Source: Haemonchus contortus (lineage: Eukaryota; Nematoda; Chromadorea; Rhabditida; Trichostrongylidae). From it: DNA of 64,000 nucleotides. How positions within the stretch are numbered: position 1 is the stretch's first letter; every line of letters begins with the position of its first letter. Below the pieces are notes generated by a model, which searched no databases, was not told the origin of the DNA, and saw nothing but the letters and a program-made list of their open reading frames with translations. Where the stretch lies: positions 7,032,591 to 7,096,590 of the forward strand of contig LS997564.1 of assembly GCA_000469685.2 (NCBI GenBank), given 5' to 3'. Both the position numbers and the translations under genes were made by a program. This document shows, piece after piece, positions 37,019 through 50,200 of the stretch.

Positions 37019-39530
37019 CGTTTCAATTTGGCAGCGATCTGGAGAGGCCCGTCCTTCAGCTACACTCATCCAAATGAAAAATGAGAAACTCGACACCATG
37101 AAATGTACTGAATGGTGACAACATTTGATGAGGACCGTGCTAGGCACGGGTTTGAAAGAAATGGCATGAATCCCTTTCCATTGCTGTTCTTCGATTGAAG
37201 TTCACGACCAGCTGAAATACCCGCATGTCAGAAGCAACACAAAAATTGAATCGGGACTAATATTATTGGGAGTTAGTGGCAAGAGGAAGTTACCACTGCT
37301 CCCAAGCGAAAATCAATAGCTATCGTTCCCAATTAGTTCAAAGTAATAAGGATCGTACCTCATGAACTCCCTCCTTTTGTGGCGCCCACATCTGTACTCT
37401 TGACGCTTCGACAGAAAGCGAAGAGCTTCGATCTGGGAGAAAACAAATTCAGTAGGAGGGTTGAGTATAACTTCCTCAACTGTCGAGAGCCTTACGTTGA
37501 AGAAGCTCACAATTCAAGCTAAATTCCATCTTACTCACATGCACAGATGACTGTGCCACCCGTAGACCCTTGTATGTGAGCTGCTTCCGAATCGTCTCAC
37601 GATCGTTCTGTCTCGCGAGGAGTGGGGGCGGCGGGCAAGAGATCGGGAAGTCGTCTGGTTGGCAAAGTGGGAGGAACGATATCTGAAAATGTAGGTTCGG
37701 TTGGTTTCAGTTGAGTTGGCGGCCAGTCATGACAAAACCCAGCGCACTTCTTCTCTTCTTTCAGGATAATCGTTCGTATAAGCGTGGACTAAGCCAGTGA
37801 AAGAATGGCTAGCTAGGTTTCGCCATGATTCGCCTCCAACCTGTCCCCTTACCCAAAAAAAAGTCTGCCCAAAAAAATTGCCCAAGCTACTTTCGCATTT
37901 CCTCCCGCTACGTGAAATTCTACAAGACATCGGTTCTCAGTCTTTAGATTGGTATGGGACCATTTGGAGTTTGAGTGGGGCGGAACCATGAAAGTAGCAA
38001 AAAAAGTGAGTAAATCATGGCTCAGCCTAGGGTCCTCGTCTTGCTCTACGACTCCCTCCAGTCGTGTGGTGTCGTCCCCCGAACCAGCGAAACATGCTCG
38101 ATTCAGAACGTAAAGAACGATTTCCATGGTGGCGACTCTGCAATGCAGATAAATGGGAAATCACCAAATCAAAGAAAAGTGCCGTGAACCTTTCAAGAAG
38201 TAGAGTGTTGCTCATAGCACTTAAACTTACTTTTGATAGAAGATCGTCCTCTGAAAGGCCCTTTCCCAAAATGGCCACTTGTATTAATTGGGGCCACTTC
38301 CTGAAAGTAACAAACTGAACTTCTCCTATTATTCTAGCGATTCTTTCAAAAATCATAGCTACGTTGACAAACGGCAAATCACCACATCTTTCAAAAACCT
38401 GAACGTTCTGTAATCATTCGAAACGACCACCAAAAAAGTCCATGAAACCAGCCGTAAACAACAACAACTAGCACCATTCAATTTTTGTGTCGTTAAATAC
38501 AATAACGAAGTAGTTTTTTAGCTGAGCATGAAATGATGAGAATGTGTCTTCAAATAAAAGAAAAAACTCACATAAATAATATGAAAATTTAGGAAAAAAG
38601 TTTTTTTGGACCGTTCCGGAGACCGCACCACCGATCCGCCCCGCGCGCGCATCTGCTTTCCCGCCTTCATCGACCAGCCAGCTACCCCTCCCGACCTCTA
38701 CCACAGTTTAATCACCTGGGATCTTCTATTCGTTTCAGTTTCGCCTAACAAGACAAAGAGAGCACAATAGACAATCCAGTACAGTATTGCAAGTTTTTGC
38801 TTTACCGATTGACAATGACCCCGTGAAAATCCCCCTGCAAGTGTCAGCTCCTTCCTCGATGCAATAATGAGTTGTTTCATTAAATTGAACCGGAGATCAT
38901 TTTGCAGATGTAAGAACAATGAAAAAACTTGCTACAGTAATAAATATACGGTATTTTTTCCAAAATAAATCAACTTCTGCCAGAATCACACTTCTTGCCA
39001 TCGGTTCCATTCGAAAAGCGCCTCGACTGTTCTCCCAAAGTTTTCGATGGTCGTGCAATCGCGTGCTAAAATCTATTCCCACTTTACAATTTCCCCTCAC
39101 AATTAATTCCTATGCCGAAGAACAAGAAAATTATGGTGCTCTGATGATTGTTACTTTAGGGTCCAAAGAACATTTCTAAGCACCAGTTTGGGAGTTCACG
39201 AAGTTGACTGATCCACACACACAACTCAATTTTTACTCTATTTGATGGTATCCAGTCAATTTCTGCAGGAAAGAACAACCACATCATGCAAAACGGTAAA
39301 TACTTTCGAAGCATGTCAAAAAGGCAGTTTAAAGGGATAAAACCAACGGACTTGTGCACAGTAACATTCAAAAGTCAGTTTTTTTTGGATATTCCCGACA
39401 AAGAAACATTCTATATAATACAACATAATACACATCACGCTTCTAAAAAAGGAGGAATTGGAAGAAATAAAAAATAAAGGGTGGCATTAACATACCGTCC
39501 TTGAAAATCAATGACGGGGTCGAAGTCCAT
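37019..39530 (-). CDS. 5' exons of an unnamed multi-exon gene
   Basis: Four minus-strand exons join in one frame: 39496-39530 (start ATG, MDFDPVIDFQG), 38231-38300 (KWPQLIQVAILGKGLSEDD), 37359-37432 (IEALRFLSKRQEYRCGRHKR) and 37019-37064 (VAEGRASPDRCQIET). Donors and acceptors fit (TTTCAG, CTCCCAG, GTAAGT, GTACGA, GTGAGA); the acceptor of the fourth is the weakest. The protein is basic in exon 3 and has no domain that I recognise. It lies 1.7 kb downstream of epac-1 on the same strand, and it may continue into the exon-like blocks at 35.9-34.1 kb. Product unknown. Confidence 0.4.
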
Positions 39531-41215
39531 CGCCTCAATCCGGCAATCGATCCAGGAGAAGGGGGCAGTTGAGTGTTCAACCAGTAATTCGATCAAATAC
39601 TACTACGATGGTCTTTTTACTCGTAGAAAAAACTTAATAATCAGACGAAGAAATAAACAAATCCAGAAGTCAAGTAAACAAACCCTTTTGGGCACCTCTT
39701 CCTTTTGTCTAGCAGTATTTTTCGCGGTTGACTATTCTTTACGCGGTTTTCAGTGCCTTTGTTCATTGTTTGTTTATGTTTATTGTTTTTATCGTCACCA
39801 GTTATCAGTGAAAGTAACTGTGATCTCGTCTAAACCCTTTTCATCTTATTTTCGATGCTTTGCCCAAATAAGGGCTAACATGAGCGACAATAGAAAGAAT
39901 TTATCATAAAAACATAATGGAATAGGAGTCAGAAAGCACCGGCATGATTGAAAATACAACTTTAGAACGGCCATGGAAAGCAATTACAAGACAGACCAAC
40001 GGAGGCCATTCAAATGAAAACAATAAAAGGTGAGCTGAAGTGAGCATCAAATAGATATTACAGATTGGCATTTAATAAAATAACAAAGCCTATTATATTG
40101 ACCCATCTAATTCATATGAAAATTCCAAAAGATAAAGGAAATATGTATAAATTCGATGAGATCCTTAAAAAATGACGACTAATATTGGTGACACGACAAC
40201 AATGGTGAGGGCGCCTTTAGAGTACAGCGATGAGCGCTGAGCGCGGAACGCTGCTGGTCTCTCGTTGACAACGCTGGACAAGCAGCGTTAGCACCCGCGC
40301 TGCCGCCGGCGGTCTTTGTGTTGGAGCATGGTATGCGTGGGAAATAACCCACCGCCGCTGACAGCCAACTCTGAAAGGGCCCATGCAGGATGGTCTACCC
40401 AAAACGATCGGCGATCCGAAAAAAAGATCGACCCACTGTGCCAGAACCCCTCATGTGATGTCAAAGCAAAGGCGAAAGGTCCTGACACGATGAGCTGACT
40501 TTTTTTGAACCGCTTACGGCATGGTCTACTAGAAGTGAAAGGAGCAGTGAGTGAACGATCTTAGCCATGACGATGACACTATACCTATGTCGGCACTAGT
40601 CAAGGGTAAGCTATAGCAGTACGACTAAACTGTTCCTAGAATTCTAAAAAGTCAAAGACGAGTTCTAAAGTCTGGTGGGGGGGGGGGGGGGGAAGGGGGG
40701 GAGGGGGAGAGGGGGGAAGGGACTACTCTCTATCAACAAGGGCGCTAGCGCAGAGAATTAGAGGCAGCCAGCTTTTGGGCTTGTAATAATACTTGGTAAC
40801 AATTTTCAGGCAGGAGAAAATAGTTTTCAAACTGAGGCATAGGAGTGAAGGAGCGCCGGGTTGGGTGGAAGAATACCCCGAGAAAAAGCTGGGGAGAAGG
40901 AAGAAAAGGGGTATACCAGCTATTATACCTCCTTGGAGGGCATCATTGCGGGCCCGTAAGCACGGCTACCTCGCTTTCGCTGCGCTCCAGGGTCCAGTGT
41001 TAGGGAAGATGGGTGCCCCTTCCCCCTACATTTTCACCAGAAACGTTTCTTGAGGTTTTTCATAAGAGATACGATCGGAGACTATTACTCTCTAGCCATT
41101 TTTCTCTGGATTTCGGGTTCAACAGAAAGACCACATATTCTGACCCAATGTCTCTTCATTCCGAGCAGCAGCTGAAGACTTCTCCGGTGATCCGAGCACG
41201 ACCATTTCCGTTGGC
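39531..41215. other. Region between epac-1 and the unnamed gene
   Basis: No supported exon was found. It contains a GC-richer stretch at 40200-40500 that looks like an unidentified repeat and a G-rich tract at 40677-40720. It should include the epac-1 3' UTR on the minus strand. Confidence 0.45.
40677..40720 (+). repeat. Poly-G/GA low-complexity tract
   Basis: Runs of G broken by A over about 45 bases, a typical slippage-prone sequence and a place where assembly length may be wrong. Confidence 0.8.
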
Positions 41216-44200
41216 TCAATTTCTCCGCCGACGTGGTTCGATTTGATAGGAGAGCTCCATCAATCTACGCTGATTATCGACTACACGGAAATTTCGAATG
41301 AAATTCTGCGTCTCGTAGATCTTTTTCGATTCTATTTGCGACACTGAAAATGGACTGAATTAGGCGAATCAATAAGGTTTTTTCCTCTCAAAGTATAAAC
41401 GCTACTAGTTCACCTGCATATCGTGATTTACACTGACGGAATGCTCGTAGAATATTGGCGATCATGTGCTAAATGGGATGTGTGTCATGTTACTTAGTAT
41501 TTATTGAAAGTTCCAAAATTACTCACCATTTTTTCGAAGTTCACCAGTCCATTGTAGTACGTCTTGTTTCCTTCATGGATGAAAGTCAAATCTTTCAGAA
41601 GAAGTGGCACAAACGGTATCAGAGGAGGTGACATCTAAACGGTGGAGTGATTGAGTTGATAAAAAGTAGACGTTGGACTTTTCTTAGGCTCTTTCGGGAA
41701 GCTCCAATCAATTCATTTCCAAATTTGTGAACATATTTATGAATTTTGTAAACACACCTAGCAATCTCTGGTGATAAAATGTAGGGGGCCAGGAATTCCT
41801 GGGCTTCTATTCATTGCCCGGTCTCGGCGTTTAGTATATTGGCTTAGATAGGTAAGGGATAAAAGGATAAAGGTTTTGGAGGTAAACAATCCCATTTCGG
41901 GATGCGCCCTCATTCGACTTTAATCCACAATCATGATGATGTATTAAACGGTATTTGTGTATGGTACCTATGGTACGTATGTAGCCTATACCATCACTTG
42001 TGGTGGCCAGCTGGTGTACAACTCAGTGTTTTCATCCTCCCAGAGAAGTCTGCTAGCAATAAAACCACCAGGAAAGATTAGAAGGCTCGATTCTGGGATT
42101 CGATCTGGGGTTAAATCACCACATCATGCCTTCGCCATCGATATTTTTTTCTGAGAGAGATATATATTCTTTTTCCGACAAAGTAGAGAATCTCGGAAAG
42201 GAAGTGACAGATAGATTATTTTTTTGATTTTGTTACGACTACTGTGGAAGGCAATGCTTTTTATGCAAAAGACTGGCCGGCAACCTTGTACTTCGTGGTG
42301 AATGGAAATAACAGAGAACAGTAATGCTGTAAATTGAGTACCTTTGCAACGAGTGCACGATAAGGACGGTGATTCCGTGAAGGATCTAGAAGGGATTCGA
42401 ATTCAGCGAATTGCCGACGAAGTTTGGTTGGAAGGCGCTGAAAGCAAAAAATTGAAAAAAAATCAATAAAAACAATAAATAGAAGGATAAACATAAATAT
42501 TAATAACTAATATGAGTAATAAGCTATTCATTCTAAAAACCCTATCTAGTGTTGCAAGTAAAGTGAAGGGAAAATTCATTTTTCGCTTCCCAAACAAGAA
42601 TGAGACTTACTTCCCAGACATGAGAAAGACGGCTGACAGCGATATTGCTGAGACCCAGAGTGATAGCGAACAGCGTCATCAGGTCCCGATTCTCCTTGGC
42701 ACTGGAATACAGGCATCGAATGAGAATGGGAGTCCAATGGTGGAAAAGAATTACTTACTACATAGCAATTTTGATGAACTTCCGAAGGGTTGTGACTCGT
42801 TTTTGCGGCAACGCCAACAAAACCTCCGTCGTGGCCCAGTACTGAACTTCGTTGAATCTGGAACGAATGGAAGGGAGATGTTTTTGGCATTTGATAGACT
42901 CCGCAACAGCTTTTACCTGCGCATTAGAAGATCCAAATTCGAGGGTACTCGTCCAGGAAACTGATCCCTTCCAATCACTTGTGTCACTAATTCGATCTCA
43001 TCTGTTGCCTAAACGTGCGCATGCTATGAGATTCCTGCTAATTGGTGCTGAGAAGCATACCAAGGGCGAAGAATCGAAAAAATGCCGGAAATTCGGAAAA
43101 TATAGCTTTCCATAGCTTTATACTCGGGTCCGGGAACTTCTCCCCTAACACTGCGTCGCACACACCGCACCCGTCGCCTATCGCAGGATTGCGATGGAAG
43201 ATTGGAGCGCGCAATTTGTGAGGTGGGGAGTCCTTTAAACATTTGAATTGGCCGGCCGCTTTCTTCAGTTCCAATGCGATCCTGGTCGTCGTTTATATAG
43301 GAGGAGTCATTTGAATTAATCAAGTGTAATAAACATGAAAACTAAAAAGAAACAGAAGAAAAAACGATAAAATCCAATGAAGAAGCAAGCCAGTCTAGGA
43401 AAAATATCGCGTCCTATCGATTGGCGGGAGGCGGGGTGGGTACGGTAGTTGCAATGGCATTTGCCGCATGCCGCAAGGGAGAATGCCGCGATAGGGGAGA
43501 AGTTCCGTTACCCCTTTATACTCTGGGCGCTTTTCGAGTTGCATAGGAGGGATCTTTACTTTTATTGCCTGGAGATGGGCACTAGGAGAACAGTTTTGTG
43601 TAATCGATCCGCCGCATGCGGCTGTCGCGGACCACTTGCCCCGTTATAACAGTTCTCGCGTTCTTCATAAAGCTCAGTCGCTACACAATTATTACTTTTG
43701 GCATAATCCTAATGTTAGTTCATTTCTTCCTGTATTTCCTACTTGCTGCTGCATTTTGCTACATTCCTTCGCGCGCGACGTCTCTTGCCGCGACGACACG
43801 ACAATTTCGTTCCTCCTGCACCACACCCTTATTGCCTTCCCCGCGCTGTCACTGGAGACGGTTTATTACACCCACCAGTGGCCGCTCGTGGTAGCACTAG
43901 GCCTTTTGAGCGAGCCTCCAGAATCCATCCTTTCTAGGACCAATACCAGATTAAGCACCGCTAATTATCGCCTCCTCTAGTTACAAAGCTCTGTCCCAGT
44001 CCTCGATGCTTCTACTAGGCTCAACCTAACGTAGGAAGTAGTTGGAAGTGCAAAACCCACCGAGCTCAAGAGGACTGTCGCCACCTATAGAAATTTATTC
44101 AGTTACGGAAATGGGACTGAAAAATCACCTCAAACAACTGTGTGTGCAATACGAGAAGCTGCTGTGCTAACTCATGGCTACCAACATACTCCATTACGGA

Positions 44201-47200
44201 AGCATGAACCGATTCAAGCGGACCATTTTGATCGAGTTGAGGAACCTGAATGGAATCAAATCCATTTAAGCAGTTTATAACAACCAGGATAGCAGGTAAG
44301 TTTGCGTCACGAATATTCGTAAATAATATATTTTCAAAGTTAACCGAATGAGCGAAGATTGAGGTTTTGAATCAGTACCAACCCTTAGTAGCCTAAACTA
44401 TTGGCTGTCTACTCCCAGACAGCAAACCGGGACCACATTGAAATTCAGGAAATTTCCCATCCAAATCTCCTACACAGGAAATGCTGAAAGTAACTAAAGA
44501 GTTAGGGGCATGATTAGTCAGCCATGGCTCTCTAGCACGGCCGAAAAAGTTTTTGATGAAGTGAAGAAGTGAGAAAGCCACATCAGCAAACCCTACTCGT
44601 TCGATCTCATTGTGAGAGCAAGGAATCGAGAGTTGCTCAAATGTCAGTTACAATTATGTAGTGGTCACTGGCTCTATCGCCCAATCTGCCCAATAGGTTA
44701 ATCAATTAAGATTTTTTCAAGTACCTACTTCTAGCAAGGGCAGATTTTCCAACGTAATTCAATAATTGACTGAAAGCTGAAGATGAAAAGGATTCAGTTT
44801 CGAAGTGGGGATGGAAAAGTGGTCATAGAAGTCGAAAGACTCACCAATGAGTCGATTTCGTCTTTGCTGACAACATACAGCTTACTATTCAAGGATAACA
44901 TCGTCGGAATGCTCACATCACCATCATAAAAAACAACTTTCTCTGAAAATTCACGCATAAAATATTGAAAACGAAACTCTTCGAAGAGAAATTCTAACTC
45001 TAGCGCTAACTTTGTCAGACGATGGATTTGAGGAATGGAAAATTGGTCGGTATTTTTGCATTTTCCATGTGATAAATGTAAGATGAGGAATTGTTTCTCT
45101 CCATGACTAATCGGATATCTGGTCTATTATAAAGTTTATCTGGATGTGAAATAGTTTTATGGAGAAGAAACTGAGAACTAGGCTGATTCCCGATCAGTTC
45201 ATTCATATCCAATGCCAGGAAAGCCTTAGATCCCTCAGAGGTCGTGACTTGACCGACAATGAGAGGGCAAAACCGCAAAGAATTGAAGCGCAGATGCATC
45301 CTAGAACAGTATTGTACGCCCAAGTGATTGGCTTTCACTAATTTTCCTGATTTTTTTTTCTTTTTGAAAGTGCTCTCTTCATAGCACGATGCATGTGCGG
45401 GGCTGACCACTATCAGGAATTTTTCCGATAAGCCGTTTCTATCTGTTGGATGTGTCCTCCTGGGGTCGTCATCCCCCAAGTAGCCCAACAGACTTTCTTG
45501 AATTTGGCTTTTTCTGCCCTTTACAAGTACGAGCCTAGTGACGACTAGCGACCACAAGATGTATTGAAGTGTAGGTTGGTTATGCAAGATGTCAATGGGA
45601 CCTGATCCCTGAATCGCATCACGCGAGGGGCGCGTTTACAACTATATTACCTCAGCCTCCCTTCTGGGGTCGCTTCCGACACTTTTTTATGCTACTGTCT
45701 ACTTACATGGTATTCTTAAAGCTCACCTCCACTACTTTTCACCTCAACCAAAGCCAGCTCGTCATGATGTGAACTACGCAGGCGGCCTCGAGCAAGTTCA
45801 CAGATTTCTGTTGCTGTTTTATCCATCCGAATTGGAAGTGCAAACGATGTCGTATCGGAGAGATGAATAATTTGATTGCCTGGAACTGGTTGCAATGAGA
45901 ATAGCCCATAGAATAGCGGTAGAGTGGAATAACTGGTACACCTACATATGTCACTGGGCAAAACAGGACTTGGTGCCGGCGCCATAGTGGACAGAACTCC
46001 ACATTCAAGGACGACAGCTGGATGTCGAGCTAGGGTACGACGAGCCTCCTCTCGTAGATCTCGTAAAGCTGTTATTCGAGCAAGAATTGGACTCAAACCT
46101 GGTAAAGTTCGGTTGTCTTCCAGTACATGGCAGTACAACTCCTGGAAGAACCAGTAAATAAGTTACAATCTTCATAACGAACATCAATTTTTTTCAGTAA
46201 AGTAGTATTTACCTCTACAAAAGCGTTTGCTGCGGGATCAAGAAAATAATGGATTCCTAGGGTATTCACCCACAGCCATAGAAAAGAGACAACACGTCGC
46301 CTGGCTGCTATTCGTTGTTCGAGATCGTCCAAAGCACCTAGTGGGTTGGGATGAGGCTGAAATGTTCTTTCTGATTGATTATTTATTCATATTGGATACT
46401 ATGAAAATGGTTTTTCAAAAATCTAGTCGAGAAGGTTGAGGTTGGGCACAGTAGTAGGGCGAGGAGAGGGTGGGGGCGGAGAAATAAGTAGTTAGGCTCT
46501 CGGCGGGCATCTGAACTTGGCAAAAATCCAATCATGTGGCAAGTTTTTCCGACAATCATCAGGTAAAAATGAAAAAAAGAAAATCGATTTTCGATAAGAA
46601 CTATTCAAAAAATAAACAAACAACAAACATAACATAGAAATGTTGTATGTCGTCTGGGAAGAGGAATGATCCAGTGCTTTTACTCGAAGCTTACTCTGAC
46701 AAAGCTACTACCCACTCCGGAATGGGATGAATTGATGCCCAGGAGAGAACTTCAACCTTCTTACAGAGAAAAAAGAAAATCAAAGTAGTTCGAACCCACC
46801 TCAGCTGCTCTTGAATAGTAGTGTTTGAGGTAATTACAGAGTGTGTTGGTGGGTAGGTAAATGATGTGTGTAAGCACGAGGTCTTCGAGAAACACGTCCA
46901 GTTCGGCTCCATCTTCCTGTGCGTCAACTCGCGTCTCTAAGACGTATTCCAGCATCTTCTCTGCCAATCCTGCCATCACCGAATAACTGAAAACAGATTT
47001 TTCAGGTTACATGATTCCATTCCTTCCAGGACGTACCAACTATTTCGGGAATTTAAAAATCGTCATAGCATATTGGAACCCTTGTCACGTACTGGAATAC
47101 GGTAACTGGGTGATACAGACTAATAATTATAGTTTCATTTGATAAACAGCAATATGGGATATACTCAATCTCAAGCTCACCAGCAGTGTCCTTTACTATT

Positions 47201-50200
47201 GTTGGGCAGACTTCCCTCGATGGCCGCACCTCTGGGTAAATTAATCTTTTCCAAAACCAGAACGTCCTGTCCATGTTCCTTTAACCGCACCGTGTTCGCC
47301 TCAACATCTCGAAGAATCCTGAAATTTTCCACACGCAATCAAACCAGGCTTTCACTCTCACAGAAGGGTATGCTACTAGTCAACCGGCACCTGATTTCAA
47401 AAATAGAGACAAAATAAACAAGTTGAGCGAAATCGGGAAAAAGGATTTCGTGAGTGGGGATGGGACCTTGAAAAGAAATAAGAAACAAAGCTGACCTATT
47501 GAAATCATGCTTGTCCACTGTGAGGAATTGTGCTTGATCATCTCTGAGAGTTATCGTAGCAGCTCGAGGGCTATCATTTACCAATGCCAATTTGCCAAAA
47601 TCGTCTCCTTCTTGTAGCGTACATACCACACCCTGGATAAAAAAATCGATAATAGAAACCCAAAAATCGATAAACTCAATAATACTATAATAGAGGGCAC
47701 CAATAAAATACAATCAAAGGGGTGAAGGATTCAAAGCATGGTGGGAAATGTACCGTAACCCAAAACGATAAAAATGAAGAGGAGTATTCGAAAAGTAGGA
47801 GTAACTTGAAGGACATGAAATCACTCAAAATCACAATTTACAGGTATCTGAGATTACTTGTTTATCAGGGTAAACAACTTGTTTGAATTGGATATCACGA
47901 CTACAGCTTGAAAGCAGCAACATGGAACTTACCCTGCCATGTATACTGACGTCTACACTACCTCGCAAGATGATATACCAATTCTTGCCAGGTTCGCCCT
48001 GATGAAACAATACCGTACCTAGAAATGGTAAAATTTAAAAAATGGTTTATAAAGGTAGATAAACCTCCCGTAAAAGGTTGGACTAATCACCCGCGTGAGT
48101 ATGATGCTCATAGCCGATTACGGTAGCGAGTTCCCTTTTCACCATAGTGCTAAGATGTGAGAGAGCTTTCACGTGCAACAATTCTTCATAGACCAATTCC
48201 AGCTCTTCAGGGGTACGATCTTGAGGGCTGAACAGGAAGTCGGGTCAGAATAGAGTCCCAGAGTATTCATCAAGCGATAGTAATGACTCACAGCTTCCTT
48301 AGAATCATCCGGAAGAGTGCGTCTGGTCCCACAGTGCTCAGAAAAAACACCGCACCAGCAAGATCTTCTCGAGTAGGTGTTTCCTCTACCAGCCGGGAAT
48401 CGTTGTGGGTGAATCTCCCTATTTTAGCAAATTGATAAGGAAAATCATAAAGAAACCAGTAATGAAGCAAGGAGAGCATAGTGGCAGCACAGAAGCGCTA
48501 CCGGTTTTCTAGCAAAGGCAGTGGATATCTCTCACCTGGGATGCCATTCATCATATCGCGCCATGACTGTTTACCCATATCGGAATCTACCCACCGGTAA
48601 CATACCATCTTGTCGACAAATTGAAGCTCGCTTGTCACTAAACACACAATATATGCGTACGTACCGTATTGTTTGGTACATGGTTTGACATTTTGGAAGA
48701 AACAATGGGTACAGAGCAGGAGTCTCGCTCATGTTCACATCACGGGGCGATTCTTAACTAGTTGACTCGTCGCGCGGCGTGGCGTGCGGTCCTTCTAACT
48801 GTAATTGTGGAATGGACTACAGTGAAGTAGCCCAAGACCCTCGGAAAAATAATAGGGCTAAGGGATGTAAGTGGAAGACAGATTAAGTGAGTGAACGAAC
48901 CATGACAGATGAGGTTGTGTTCGAGAAGAGTCTGCCACATCCCGCTGATCTGAAAAAATATGTGATGACAAAATATTAGGTTGATGCATAATTACTGCGG
49001 ATTTTTTCGCGGCTTTTTTTCTCTAGATAGATTTTGAATATCGAGTTCGAGATTTTTTTTAGAAAAGATCTACTTGATTTCCTCTACAGGAATATATTCA
49101 ATAAACCATCCGCTTTTCCGCGGAATTAGGCTTAACTACTCGAAGAAAGATCGGAAGGTGACACAGTCATTCCGCGATCTCAGTAACTTTTCGGCGATCG
49201 AACAATCAGCCAGAGCCAACCAAGAAATGGGATCTGCCCCTAAATCTGCCATATTCACCAGCAGAAACTTTTATGGATTATCTCGTCAACCGTTCATCGA
49301 AAAAATGGCTAGAGAATAGAAGTTACGTCGATTTGGATCAATGTCAAGGCGTGGATCGCCCGTAAGGATAAAAACTTCTTCGCTTCTGGGATCCGACTAA
49401 CTAATCAACGGAAAGCAGTGCTTGACGTAGATGGTGAATAAGTTCCGGAGTAATTATTTGAACATGTCTTTGCTTAGTATTTCCATAGTTTCTTTAAGTA
49501 AAGTTTGCTGCAAAAAATCCGCAATAATTATGCATCAACCTAATACTTCTACTCAATTCTGATTTTAGAATCAATTTCAGATTAAGTTTCACTCTGATTT
49601 ATTCTTTACTATTTTCTTTACTTCTTTTATTTTAGCAGTTTCAAAACCCACGACTCAACTTCAGCTTTCCAAAAAATCAACTCCACAAAGTAATCTTTCC
49701 CACTACTAAATGACTCAAACAAGCGATTTTCCCATTCCAGGTTCTCGGATCCGAGCACGAGTTCCACTTCGTGCAACCTGCACTTTCACATGCCAGAACA
49801 AAACGATCACTGGGCCATCACGCAAAACTACACAATGATAACGACGTAAGTGAAGATTTAGTCGCATGATTGGTAAGAGTCTAACAATAGCTGCTTTTCC
49901 TGGTGAGTAATATAGTACTGCCAACTTCTTTTCGGACTGGAAGTCGCAAAAACCTAGTTAGAGTCCGACTGTATCTCTAATAAAGGGGATAGGTTTAGCC
50001 AGAAACAGATAGTAACTCAGAGCATAATAGGATTCACACAGACCCACCCAAAATGGGGGCAAACGGGAATGCCCAGGGACATAACCTGGAATACATAGGG
50101 ACATAACCGAACCACCTAGGATATTTTCGTTGTCATACATTTCTAACTGATCGTTTGAAGATATATTCTGAAAATTATTCTTCACCATCCTTATTCCATA

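Noticed and set aside
45015..45587. 190-residue minus-strand ORF
   Set aside because: It falls inside the epac-1 intron 44943-45726, has no domain, and including it would break the RA domain, whose halves join cleanly without it.
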